Assembly: GCA_003505795.1 (NCBI GenBank)
Contig: DNXT01000271.1
Span: 1 to 8,185, forward strand
From: Lysobacteraceae bacterium
Lineage (GTDB): Bacteria > Pseudomonadota > Gammaproteobacteria > Xanthomonadales > Xanthomonadaceae
Length of the DNA stretch: 8,185 nt
Direction: 5' to 3'
A model generated the notes under the pieces. It was given only the letters and a program-made list of their open reading frames with translations. It did not search any database and was not told where the DNA came from. Below are positions 1-6,438 of the stretch, piece by piece. Each line of letters starts with the position of its first letter. Positions within the stretch are counted from its first letter, which is position 1. The translations under genes and the position numbers were made by a program.

Positions 1-1308
1 CCGCCGCGGCGCCAGCAGCAGCGCGAACTCGGTCGAGACCTTGTCGCGCTGCTGCTGCAGCGCCTGCATCAGCGCCGGCCAGTCGGCAAACCCGAGCCCG
101 CGCGCGATCCGCTCGCGGTCCAGCGCGTCCTCCGGCAGCGCATGCGTCTGCGCGTCGCGCAGCATCTGCAGCCGGTTCTCCAGCCGGCGCAGGAACCGGT
201 ATGCCTGTGCCAGCGCCGCGCCGTCGCCGGCATCGACCTGGCCGAGCGCGACCAACGCCGACAAGGCCGGCAGCAACCGGCGCTCGCGCAGGCTGTCCTC
301 GCGGCCGCCGCGGATCAGCTGCAGCGACTGCACCAGGAACTCGATCTCGCGGATGCCGCCGGGACCGCGCTTGATGTCGTCGAGGCGATCGCGGCGCGCG
401 ACCTCGGCGGTGATCGCCGCCTTCATTTCGCGCAGCCCGTCGAGCGCGGTGTAGTCGAGGTAGCGGCGATACACGAACGGGCGCAGCTCCTGCAGCCAGG
501 CCTCGCCGGCGCCGACGTCGCCGGCCACCGCGCGCGCCTTGAGCCAGGCGTAGCGCTCCCAGTCGCGGCCCTCGCGCTGGAAGTACTGGTCCATGCCGGC
601 GAACGACAGCGCCACGCGGCCGGCATTGCCGAACGGGCGCAGGCGCAGGTCCACGCGATGGCAGAAGCCGTCGACGGTGGTCTCGTCGAGCAGCCGCGCC
701 AGCTGCTGGCCGAGCCGGGCGAAATACTCTTCCGCCGCGAGCGGGCGCGGGCCGTCGGAATCGCCGCCTTGCGGATAGGCGTAGACCAGGTCGACGTCGG
801 AGGAAAAGTTCAGCTCGCCGCCGCCGAGCTTGCCCAGGCCGAACACCACCAGCCGCTGCACGCCGCCGTCGGCGGCGCGCACCGTGCCATGGCGCCGGGC
901 GAACTCGCCTTCGAGCGCGCCCAGCCCCAGTTGCAGGCACGCCTCGGCCAGGCACGTGGCACCGGCCAGGGTCGCGTCCACGTCGTCCAGGCCGAGCACG
1001 TCGCGCCAGATCAGGCGGGTCGAGGCGGCCGCGCGGTAGCGACGCAACTGCGCCGGCCATTGCGCCGGCTGGCCGGGTTCGAGCACCGGCAGCGGCACTG
1101 GCGGCGGATCGTCCTGGCGCAGCAGGTCCAGCAGCTCCGGCTGCCGCGCCAGCGTGTCCAGCGCGAAGTCGCTGACCACGGCCAGCCGGCGCAGCTGCGG
1201 CTCGAGCGCGGCCGGCAATGCGCCGCCATGGGCCTGGCGCACACGCGCCAGCGCGCGCTCGACCAGGGCCGCGAGCGGTTCGGAGAGGTCGGGGCGTGGA
1301 TTGTTCAT
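1..1308 (-). CDS. glnE: Bifunctional glutamine synthetase adenylyltransferase/adenylyl-removase, N-terminal part
   Basis: GlnE attaches AMP to, and removes it from, dodecameric glutamine synthetase in the cytoplasm, under control of PII and glutamine. The window holds the first 436 codons of a family usually about 900-1000 residues long, so it covers the N-terminal adenylyl-removase half. Visible marks: the nucleotidyltransferase signature FGLGKLGGGELNFSSDVDL at residues 156-174, with the metal-binding pair D171 and D173; RVDLRLRPFG at 218-227; GRDWERYA at 247-254; and KRGPGGIREIEF at 313-324. These are hallmark GlnE blocks. The ATG at 1308-1306 is chosen because an in-frame TGA lies 10 codons upstream and no other ATG intervenes; no clear Shine-Dalgarno precedes it. 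The C-terminal adenylyltransferase domain lies beyond the left edge. The frame is intact with normal codon use. The identification is very secure. Confidence 0.97.
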   Translation of the reverse strand, partial: MNNPRPDLSEPLAALVERALARVRQAHGGALPAALEPQLRRLAVVSDFALDTLARQPELLDLLRQDDPPPVPLPVLEPGQPAQWPAQLRRYRAAASTRLIWRDVLGLDDVDATLAGATCLAEACLQLGLGALEGEFARRHGTVRAADGGVQRLVVFGLGKLGGGELNFSSDVDLVYAYPQGGDSDGPRPLAAEEYFARLGQQLARLLDETTVDGFCHRVDLRLRPFGNAGRVALSFAGMDQYFQREGRDWERYAWLKARAVAGDVGAGEAWLQELRPFVYRRYLDYTALDGLREMKAAITAEVARRDRLDDIKRGPGGIREIEFLVQSLQLIRGGREDSLRERRLLPALSALVALGQVDAGDGAALAQAYRFLRRLENRLQMLRDAQTHALPEDALDRERIARGLGFADWPALMQALQQQRDKVSTEFALLLAPRR

Positions 1309-1341
1309 GACGGCGATTCTGGCATCCCCGCCGCCGGTTCA

Positions 1342-1397
1342 TGAAAACGCTTTCCATACCGGAGCCGCAGGCGCGGCGGCACTGTGGGAAGCGTTCC
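1342..1397. promoter_or_regulatory. Two operator-like palindromes upstream of glnE
   Basis: TGAAAACGCTTTCCA (1342-1356) has GAAA and TTTC half-sites around a central CG, the general form of LacI/GalR-family operators. GGGAAGCGTTCC (1386-1397) contains the perfect palindrome GGAA-GCG-TTCC. Their centres are about 43 bp apart, roughly four helical turns. The nearer site lies 34 bp before the glnE start, where a repressor could block transcription. No LacI-type regulator is encoded in the window, and sites this short can arise by chance. Confidence 0.25.
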
Positions 1398-1436
1398 GCG
1401 GCGGCCATCGGATCCTTGCGCCGCCGGCCGAAGGGC

Positions 1437-1473
1437 AATAAAAAAGCCCGCTTGCAGCGAACTGCCAGCGGGC
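1437..1473 (-). terminator. Intrinsic terminator on the minus strand
   Basis: On the minus strand an 11-bp stem (GCCCGCT and GCAG paired with CTGC and AGCGGGC, one T/C mismatch) closes on a TTCG loop and is followed at once by TTTTTTATT. The arms are 1467-1473 with 1462-1465, and 1454-1457 with 1446-1452. It lies about 350 nt after the stop of the AsmA-like gene and about 130 nt before the glnE start. It could end the AsmA-like transcript, end a small RNA made in the gap, or act as an attenuator in a glnE leader. The structure is strong; its client is not known. Confidence 0.8.
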
Positions 1474-1591
1474 CTTGCTCCCTCCCCCACGTCGGGATGC
1501 GGGATCATAGTGCGCACAAAATTTCCGGGATGCACGCTGCACTGCAAAACAGTACCCGGCGGTACAGACTGGCTGGGGGCGGCGGTGCTTT

Positions 1592-1620
1592 CGCGCCCGC
1601 ATCGGTGGCGGCGTTTTTTT
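1592..1620 (+). terminator. Possible intrinsic terminator on the plus strand
   Basis: CGCGCC (1592-1597) can pair with GGC and GCG (1607-1609 and 1611-1613, one bulged G) across a 9-nt loop, followed directly by seven T residues (1614-1620). The form is that of an intrinsic terminator, although the stem is short and bulged. No plus-strand gene lies upstream in the window, so it would serve either an unannotated plus-strand RNA starting in this gap or antisense transcription from glnE. The T-run could also be incidental. Confidence 0.35.
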
Positions 1621-1721
1621 CCGCTCGAGCGGATGTCGGTGATTCCGTCCTGTGATTCCAGCACCGGTGCAGCGCGTCTTGGCACGGGGGATTGCAGTCG
1701 GCGTCGCAGCGAAATCCGGCG

Positions 1722-1804
1722 GAGCCTGTTGCTTCCTGTGGAAGGCACTTCAGTGCCGACAGGCTCTACCGGCAAAGCGTCGGGACCGAAGTCCCTCCTA
1801 CAGG
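1722..1804. repeat. Inverted pair of REP-like palindromic elements
   Basis: Two related units face each other. The plus-strand unit (1735-1763) begins CCTGTGGAAGGCACTTC, with hairpin GGCACT-TC-AGTGCC. The minus-strand unit (1804-1777) begins CCTGTAGGAGGGACTTC, with hairpin GGGAC-TTCG-GTCCC. They agree at 21 of the first 26 positions, and one difference is compensatory (a G-C pair in one stem, C-G in the other), which points to selection or copying of the fold. An outer dyad, GAGCCTGT/ACAGGCTC (1722-1729/1759-1766), brackets the first unit. The GTAGGAG...CTTCGG...CCGAC pattern resembles the REP elements common in Xanthomonadaceae and Pseudomonas, which are linked to RAYT (TnpA-REP) transposases. 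The pair starts 20 bp after the AsmA-like stop, a typical REP position, where it may protect mRNA 3' ends. Confidence 0.65.
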
Positions 1805-1823
1805 AAACCAAGGCCCTGGTCGG

Positions 1824-3986
1824 TCAGTCCAGCAGCACCGGCCGGCCCTCGTACCATTGCCGCGCGTTGGCCAGATGCCACTGCCGCTGCTCGCCGTCCA
1901 GGCCCACGCCGACGCCGAGCACGCCCCAGCGCACGTACAGGTCGCCGCGCCGATGCGCATCGCCGATCTCCATCCGCGCACGCATCGACAGCCGGTCGTT
2001 CTCCGCCTCCAGGCCGTCCAGCACCAGCGCGTCCTTGCGCCAGCGCAGCCGCCCGTGCGCCTGCACTTCGCCGGCGTCCATCAGCTTGATGATCCATCTC
2101 GGATAGTCGCCGCGCTGCGAGAACAGCGACAGCACCAGGCTGGCGTCCTTCATGCGGATGTCCGCGTCCGCATCCACCTGGAACGGCGGCTTGGCGTCGA
2201 TGCGCCCGCGCCGCACGTCCACGCGCGCCCACCAGGGCCGCGCATCGGCCGCATCGGCCAGCCGCATCCGCTTGAGCTCGACCGTCGAACCGTCCAGGTC
2301 GAATATGCGCCGCTCCAGGTCGGCGCGACGCACGCGCGCGTCCAGGTCGGCATCGCCGCGCATCTCCACGCCGGCCATCGACAGGCGCACGCCGCGGCCG
2401 CGCAGCGACACGCGGCCGCTGCCGACCTCGCCGGCGCCGTCCAGCTCCAGGTCGCCGTCGAAGCTGCCGCCGCCGCCGAGCAGCTTCACGTTGCGCTGCG
2501 GCAGGTAGCGGTTGTAGGTGGTCAGGTCCGGCACCCGCGCGTCCTTGAAACGCAGCCGCGCCTTGAGCGTCTCGCGCAGCCGGTCGAGCCGGCTGTCGCC
2601 GGTCATCTGCAGCTGCAGCGCGCGGCCCTCGACGAAGATCGCGCGCGGCTCGGCCGCCGGCGCCACCTCGAATCTCGGCATCGCCACGTCCAGGCGCATC
2701 TGCCGCTTGCCGGCGTCGCCGTCGACCCGCCCGCGCGCCTGCGCCGCGCCGGCGATGCGGTTGCCCATCACCTCCGCCACCGCGTCGGCATGCGGCACCT
2801 CGAAGGTGCTGCCACTGTCCAGTTCGCCCTGCCTGATCCTCAGGTCGCCCTGCACCAGGCCGCCGCCATCGAGCTGGAACCACGGCTTGCGCACGAACAG
2901 GTCGCTGATCCAGTTGAGCGACTCGAATTCCCAGCGCCCGCGCACCTCGCCGGAGGTCCGCGGGATCAACGCCTCGGGGCGCTCGAACGGCAGCGTGCGC
3001 CCGGCGATGCGCAGGTCGGCGTCGAGCTCGCTGCCGGTGTCCGGATCACGCGGCAGGCGCGCCTGCAGGCGCATGTCCTGCGCCACGTCCAGCTGCAGCG
3101 ACAACATGCCGCGATCGGTGGCGCCGACCCCGGCCAGCAGCGGCAGCCGCCATACCGCGCGGCTGCCCGGCAGCAGCTCGCCGCGCGCCAGGCCCACGTC
3201 GGCCTGCAGGGTTGCCTGCGCCGGCACCGTCGACAGGTGGGTATGGCCGCCGCCGGTATCGATCTTCAGCGCCAGCGTGCGCGCCTCGATGCGCAGGCGC
3301 GCCTGGGTGATGCCCAGCTTGCGCAGGCCCGGCGCCTGCGCACGGTAGTGGCGCGGATAGCTGAAATCGGCCTCGATGTGCGCCTGTTCCAGCAGCGCGA
3401 GATCGCCGTAGCGCACCTGCGCCCGCGCGAACTGCAGCTTCGAAGGGAACAGTTCCGAGGGCCCGCCCTTGATCTGCTTGAGGAAGCCGACCGTGCCGCG
3501 GCCGTCGCCGGCGATCACCAGCTTGCCGAAGCGGCCGCGCTGGATGCTCTGGCTGTGGATCGCGTCGAAGCGCAGCGTCCAGCCGCGGTCGCCGGGCGGC
3601 GGCGAGGGCATCAGCGCCTCGACCCGGTCCACGTCGGCGGTGACCTCGCTGGCCTCGATGCGCGGAATCCGCACCTCGCGCCGGAACAGCGGCAGGATCG
3701 CGATGCGTCCGCTGGCGCGGCGTGCATGCAGTTCGTACACGGTGTGGCGGACGTGGCCGCGCACGTGCACGTTCCAGGCCACGATGTGCCCCGGCAGCAG
3801 CGTGACCGCCGGGCCGGTCTGCATCCTGAACTTCTCCGGGCTGCGGTCGGTGACCGCGTCGAACAGCGGCGTGTTGAGGAACACGTTGCCGGCGACCAGG
3901 TACAGCGCATACAGCGCCAGCGACAGCACCGCAGCGATCCGCCAGGGACGCGGCCAGCGCTGCAGGCGTTCGCGCAGGGAATTCAT
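1824..3986 (-). CDS. AsmA-like membrane-anchored periplasmic protein of unknown function
   Basis: This is a 720-residue protein. A basic N-terminus (residues 2-16) leads into one hydrophobic segment at about 16-37, fitting a type II anchor or uncleaved signal with the rest in the periplasm. The body alternates short polar and hydrophobic stretches with many DGDLELDG-, ADLDARV- and GRLRW-type repeats, as in the long beta-groove proteins of the AsmA/YhdP/TamB group, which are thought to carry phospholipids between the inner and outer membranes. There is no catalytic motif. The family call rests on overall architecture and composition, not on a diagnostic motif. The ATG at 3986 places the anchor at the N-terminus and is the natural start. 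The gene is divergent from the CoA-transferase across 173 bp and is followed by a REP-like pair. A role in envelope lipid transport is inference; the coding status is firm. Confidence 0.85.
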   Translation of the reverse strand: MNSLRERLQRWPRPWRIAAVLSLALYALYLVAGNVFLNTPLFDAVTDRSPEKFRMQTGPAVTLLPGHIVAWNVHVRGHVRHTVYELHARRASGRIAILPLFRREVRIPRIEASEVTADVDRVEALMPSPPPGDRGWTLRFDAIHSQSIQRGRFGKLVIAGDGRGTVGFLKQIKGGPSELFPSKLQFARAQVRYGDLALLEQAHIEADFSYPRHYRAQAPGLRKLGITQARLRIEARTLALKIDTGGGHTHLSTVPAQATLQADVGLARGELLPGSRAVWRLPLLAGVGATDRGMLSLQLDVAQDMRLQARLPRDPDTGSELDADLRIAGRTLPFERPEALIPRTSGEVRGRWEFESLNWISDLFVRKPWFQLDGGGLVQGDLRIRQGELDSGSTFEVPHADAVAEVMGNRIAGAAQARGRVDGDAGKRQMRLDVAMPRFEVAPAAEPRAIFVEGRALQLQMTGDSRLDRLRETLKARLRFKDARVPDLTTYNRYLPQRNVKLLGGGGSFDGDLELDGAGEVGSGRVSLRGRGVRLSMAGVEMRGDADLDARVRRADLERRIFDLDGSTVELKRMRLADAADARPWWARVDVRRGRIDAKPPFQVDADADIRMKDASLVLSLFSQRGDYPRWIIKLMDAGEVQAHGRLRWRKDALVLDGLEAENDRLSMRARMEIGDAHRRGDLYVRWGVLGVGVGLDGEQRQWHLANARQWYEGRPVLLD

Positions 3987-4017
3987 TCGGTCGCCGCAGG
4001 CCCGGGAGCAGGAAAGT

Positions 4018-4062
4018 GGCCGTCACTATGGCCAGCGCTGCGGCGCGGCCATGTGAACGGCC
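4018..4062. repeat. Long imperfect inverted repeat in a divergent promoter region
   Basis: The left arm GGCCGTCACTATGGCC (4018-4033) and right arm GGCCATGTGAACGGCC (4047-4062) are inverted copies that match at 15 positions when one base is bulged on each side. The spacer is 13 nt and includes the palindrome CAGCGCTG (4033-4040). The right arm also joins a second perfect palindrome, ACGGCC-T-GGCCGT (4057-4069), and another ACGGCC follows at 4081-4086. The dyad lies 32-76 bp before the AsmA-like start and about 100 bp before the CoA-transferase start, so it could be a shared operator. A hairpin in the AsmA-like 5' leader is the alternative. Confidence 0.5.
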
Positions 4063-4126
4063 TGGCCGTGGCACGGCGAGACGGCCATCCCACCAAGGTC
4101 GCAACCCGCTGGCCGGCGCCGCGGGC

Positions 4127-4132
4127 GATAAT
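4127..4132 (+). promoter_or_regulatory. Candidate -10 box of the CoA-transferase gene
   Basis: GATAAT matches the sigma-70 -10 consensus at five of six positions and stands out in GC-rich surroundings. It would put transcription start near 4139, leaving a leader of about 20 nt before the ATG at 4160. That leader has no Shine-Dalgarno sequence. At the expected -35 (about 4104-4109) the sequence ACCCGC is a poor match, so this would be a weak or activator-dependent promoter. Confidence 0.35.
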
Positions 4133-4159
4133 CGGCGTTCCCCACAACCGCCATCGCCA

Positions 4160-5674
4160 ATGTCCGAAGAACGCATCCTGGATCCGCGCCTGCGCGCGCG
4201 CGTGGTCACCGCCGAAGCCGCCGCCGCGCTGATCCAGCCCGGCGAGACCGTGGCGATGAGCGGCTTCACCGGCTCGGGCTATCCCAAGGCGGTGCCGATG
4301 GCGCTGGCGCAGCGGATCGAGGCCGCGCACCTGGCGAACCAGCCGTTCCAGATCAGGCTGATGACCGGCGCCTCGACCGCGCCGGAGCTGGACGGCGCCT
4401 TGGCCAAGGCCGACGGCATCGCCATGCGCATGCCGTTCCAGAGCGACCCGGACGCGCGCAACCGCATCAACGCGGGCAAGCTGGACTACATCGACATCCA
4501 CCTCAGCCACGTCGCCCAGCACGTATGGTTCGGCTTCTACGGCGAGATCGACACGGCGGTGATCGAGGTCTCGGCGATCCGCGCCGACGGCGCGCTGGTG
4601 CCGTCGACCTCGGTCGGCAACAACAAGACCTGGCTGGACCTGGCGAAGAAGGTCGTCATCGAGGTCAACGAATGGCAGCCGGCCGGCGTGGACGGCATGC
4701 ACGACATCTACTACGGCACCGCGCTGCCGCCGCACCGCAAGCCGATCCCGCTGGTGCGCGGCGACGACCGCATCGGCGAGACCGCGCTGCGCTGCGACCC
4801 GGACAAGATCGTCGCGGTGGTGCGCACCAACGGCCCGGACCGCAACAGCCCGTTCAGCCCGATCGACGCCACCAGCGAGATGATCGCCGGCCACCTGATC
4901 GAGTTCCTCAAGCACGAGGTGGCCAGGGGCCGGCTGCCGGCCAACCTGCTGCCGCTGCAGTCCGGCGTGGGCAACATCCCCAACGCGGTGCTGGCCGGAC
5001 TGGCCAGGAGCGGCTTCCGCGACCTGGAGGCGTTCACCGAGGTGATCCAGGACGGCATGCTCGAGCTGCTCAAGTCCGGGGTGCTCGGCTATGCCTCGTG
5101 CACGGGCTTTGCGCTCAGCCCGGCCGCCAACGAGGAATTCAAGCGCAACATCGACTTCTACCGGCAGCGCATCGTGATGCGCACGCAGGAGATCTCCAAC
5201 CATCCGGAACTGGTGCGACGGCTGGGCTGCATCGGCATGAACGGCATGATCGAGGCCGACCTGTACGGCAACGTCAACTCCACCCACGTGATGGGCAGCC
5301 GCATCATGAACGGCATCGGCGGCTCCGGCGACTTCGCCCGCAATGGCTTCCTGTCCACGTTCCTGAGCCCGTCCACCGCCAAGAACGGCACCATCTCGGC
5401 GATCGTGCCGATGGCCAGCCATGTCGACCACACCGAGCACGACGTCTCCATCGTCGTCACCGAGCAGGGCCTGGCCGACCTGCGCGGGCTGCCCCCGCGC
5501 AAGCGCGCCCAGGTGCTGATCGACCACTGCGCGCATCCGGATTTCCGCGGCCAGCTGCAGGACTACTTCGACCGCGCCAGCCGCGACAGCTACGGCAAGC
5601 ACACCCCGCACCTGCTGCCCGAGGCGCTGTCCTGGCACCAGCGCTGGCTGGACACCGGCACGATGAAGGCCTGA
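4160..5674 (+). CDS. Succinyl-CoA:acetate-type CoA-transferase (acetyl-CoA hydrolase/transferase family)
   Basis: This 504-residue cytoplasmic enzyme belongs to the class I CoA-transferases (AarC, Cat1 and YgfH/ScpC group). It would exchange CoA between succinyl-CoA and acetate, or a related short acid such as propionate, through a glutamyl-CoA intermediate. Seen: GFTGSGYPKAVP at residues 35-46; QSGVGNIPNAV at 267-277; TEVIQDGML at 293-301, carrying the catalytic E294; N347; and NGIGGSGDFARN at 384-395, with G388 in the glycine loop. From memory, E294, N347 and G388 have these same numbers in Acetobacter AarC, so alignment should need almost no gaps. The ATG at 4160 is chosen because it gives the usual family length and N-terminus (SEERILDPRLR); in-frame upstream sequence looks non-coding. 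The gene appears monocistronic, with no acetate kinase, phosphotransacetylase or methylmalonyl-CoA genes nearby. Preferred acyl substrate cannot be decided from sequence. Confidence 0.95.
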   Translation: MSEERILDPRLRARVVTAEAAAALIQPGETVAMSGFTGSGYPKAVPMALAQRIEAAHLANQPFQIRLMTGASTAPELDGALAKADGIAMRMPFQSDPDARNRINAGKLDYIDIHLSHVAQHVWFGFYGEIDTAVIEVSAIRADGALVPSTSVGNNKTWLDLAKKVVIEVNEWQPAGVDGMHDIYYGTALPPHRKPIPLVRGDDRIGETALRCDPDKIVAVVRTNGPDRNSPFSPIDATSEMIAGHLIEFLKHEVARGRLPANLLPLQSGVGNIPNAVLAGLARSGFRDLEAFTEVIQDGMLELLKSGVLGYASCTGFALSPAANEEFKRNIDFYRQRIVMRTQEISNHPELVRRLGCIGMNGMIEADLYGNVNSTHVMGSRIMNGIGGSGDFARNGFLSTFLSPSTAKNGTISAIVPMASHVDHTEHDVSIVVTEQGLADLRGLPPRKRAQVLIDHCAHPDFRGQLQDYFDRASRDSYGKHTPHLLPEALSWHQRWLDTGTMKA

Positions 5675-5688
5675 GCCGGCGCGGAGGC

Positions 5689-5716
5689 GGAGGCGCCAGT
5701 GGCACAATGGCGCTCC
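5689..5716 (+). promoter_or_regulatory. Inverted repeat with candidate -10 box upstream of the response regulator
   Basis: GGAGGCGCCA (5689-5698) and TGGCGCTCC (5708-5716) form a 9-bp stem with one bulged base around a 9-nt loop. The loop contains most of CACAAT (5703-5708), a reasonable -10 hexamer that would start transcription near 5715. No good -35 is visible. Because the -10 lies inside the dyad, the dyad could be an operator. No T-run follows, so it is unlikely to terminate the CoA-transferase transcript, which ends at 5674. The GGAGG at 5689-5693 could instead be a Shine-Dalgarno for an ATG at 5707, but the 13-nt spacing is long. Confidence 0.3.
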
Positions 5717-5736
5717 CCCCGTTCGGCGCCCCATCG

Positions 5737-6438
5737 ATGACGGCCACCGCCGGCTATTCGCCCGTGAACGTCTGCATCCTCGAGGACGACGCGGTGCTGC
5801 GCGAGCGCCTGCTGCTGCCGCGGCTGCGCGAATACGGCTTCGAGGTCGCCGGCATGGAGACGGCGCAGGCGCTGTACCGGGCCATCGAGACGCGGCTGCC
5901 GGACATCGTCGTGCTCGACGTCGGCCTGCCGGATACCGACGGCTTCGAGGTCACCCGGCGGCTGCGCGAGCGCTCGGCGCGCATCGGCATCGTCATGCTC
6001 ACCGGGCGCGGCGAGGTCCACGACCGCGTCCGCGGCTTGAGCGAGGGCGCCGACGCCTACCTGTCCAAACCGGTGCAGATCGACCTGCTCGCCGCCACCC
6101 TGCACAGCCTGGCGCGGCGGCTGTTTGGCGGCACCGACCTCGCCCCCGCAGGGGGCTGGCGGCTGGGCGCCGGCGACTGGTGCCTGCTGTCGCCTTCCGG
6201 CCGCAGCATCGCGCTGACCCGCAGCGAGCGCCGCGCGCTGGCGCCGCTGGTCGGTAATGCCGGTCACCTGGTCGGGCGCGAGCAGCTGATCGCGGCGATG
6301 ACCGACAACGTCTACGACTTCGACCCGCACCAGCTCGACTCGCTGGTGCATCGGCTGCGCAAGAAGGTCGCCGCCGCCGCGCCCGGCGAACCGCTGCCGC
6401 TGGTGGCGGTGTACGGCGCCGGCTACGTCTTCGGCTGA
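5737..6438 (+). CDS. OmpR-family two-component response regulator
   Basis: This 233-residue protein has an N-terminal receiver (about residues 10-125) and a C-terminal winged-helix DNA-binding domain (about 135-233). Receiver residues are complete: the acidic pair E16/D17 in ILEDD, phosphoacceptor D61 in VVLDVGLPDTDG, T89 in MLTGRG, and K111 in YLSKP. The output domain shows LTRSERRAL, LVGREQL, LDSLVHRLRKKV and a terminal GAGYVFG wing, the OmpR/PhoB pattern. Phosphorylation should promote dimerisation and binding to tandem DNA half-sites. The start is uncertain: ATG 5737, the upstream in-frame ATG 5707 (243 residues) and GTG 5764 (224 residues, starting right at the receiver) are all possible, and none has a well-placed Shine-Dalgarno. 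The gene converges on the adjoining kinase, its probable partner. Target genes are not known. Confidence 0.93.
   Translation: MTATAGYSPVNVCILEDDAVLRERLLLPRLREYGFEVAGMETAQALYRAIETRLPDIVVLDVGLPDTDGFEVTRRLRERSARIGIVMLTGRGEVHDRVRGLSEGADAYLSKPVQIDLLAATLHSLARRLFGGTDLAPAGGWRLGAGDWCLLSPSGRSIALTRSERRALAPLVGNAGHLVGREQLIAAMTDNVYDFDPHQLDSLVHRLRKKVAAAAPGEPLPLVAVYGAGYVFG

Larger units (their letters stand above)
1309..1823. other. 515-bp intergenic region without a convincing gene
   Basis: Several frames stay open here because of the high GC, but none encodes anything recognisable or shows the G/C-rich third positions of the neighbouring genes. Read from glnE outwards, the region holds two short palindromes (1342-1397), a minus-strand intrinsic terminator (1437-1473), a less GC-rich stretch at about 1505-1555, a plus-strand terminator-like hairpin with T7 (1592-1620), the 12-bp palindrome CCGCTCGAGCGG (1621-1632), and an inverted REP-like pair (1722-1804). 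On the minus strand a TATGAT hexamer (1509-1504) lies about 30 bp upstream of the terminator stem and could be the -10 of a very short RNA, but no -35 can be recognised. The gap is unusually long for a place where the 3' end of one gene meets the 5' end of the next. Confidence 0.6.

Noticed and set aside
142..1344. 400-codon open frame on the plus strand opposite glnE
   Set aside because: The minus strand carries unmistakable GlnE motifs. The plus frame is another antisense artefact, rich in H, Q, A and R.
1305..1811. 168-codon minus-strand open frame in the gap before glnE
   Set aside because: It runs through the terminator hairpin and the REP-like pair, has poor third-position G/C bias, and resembles no known protein.
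1692..4232. 846-codon open frame on the plus strand opposite the AsmA-like gene
   Set aside because: The translation is a low-complexity run of H, Q, A, R and L with no family resemblance, as expected for an antisense frame in 70% GC DNA. The minus-strand frame has a membrane anchor and balanced composition.
3983..5734. 583-codon open frame on the minus strand opposite the CoA-transferase gene
   Set aside because: The translation is dominated by V, A, D, H and R with no domain, and the plus strand encodes a complete active enzyme.
4525..5736. Long in-frame extension upstream of the response regulator, suggesting a fusion protein
   Set aside because: It is the out-of-frame reading of the CoA-transferase gene and is low in complexity. 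Receiver homology begins only at about 5764, so the open frame is incidental.
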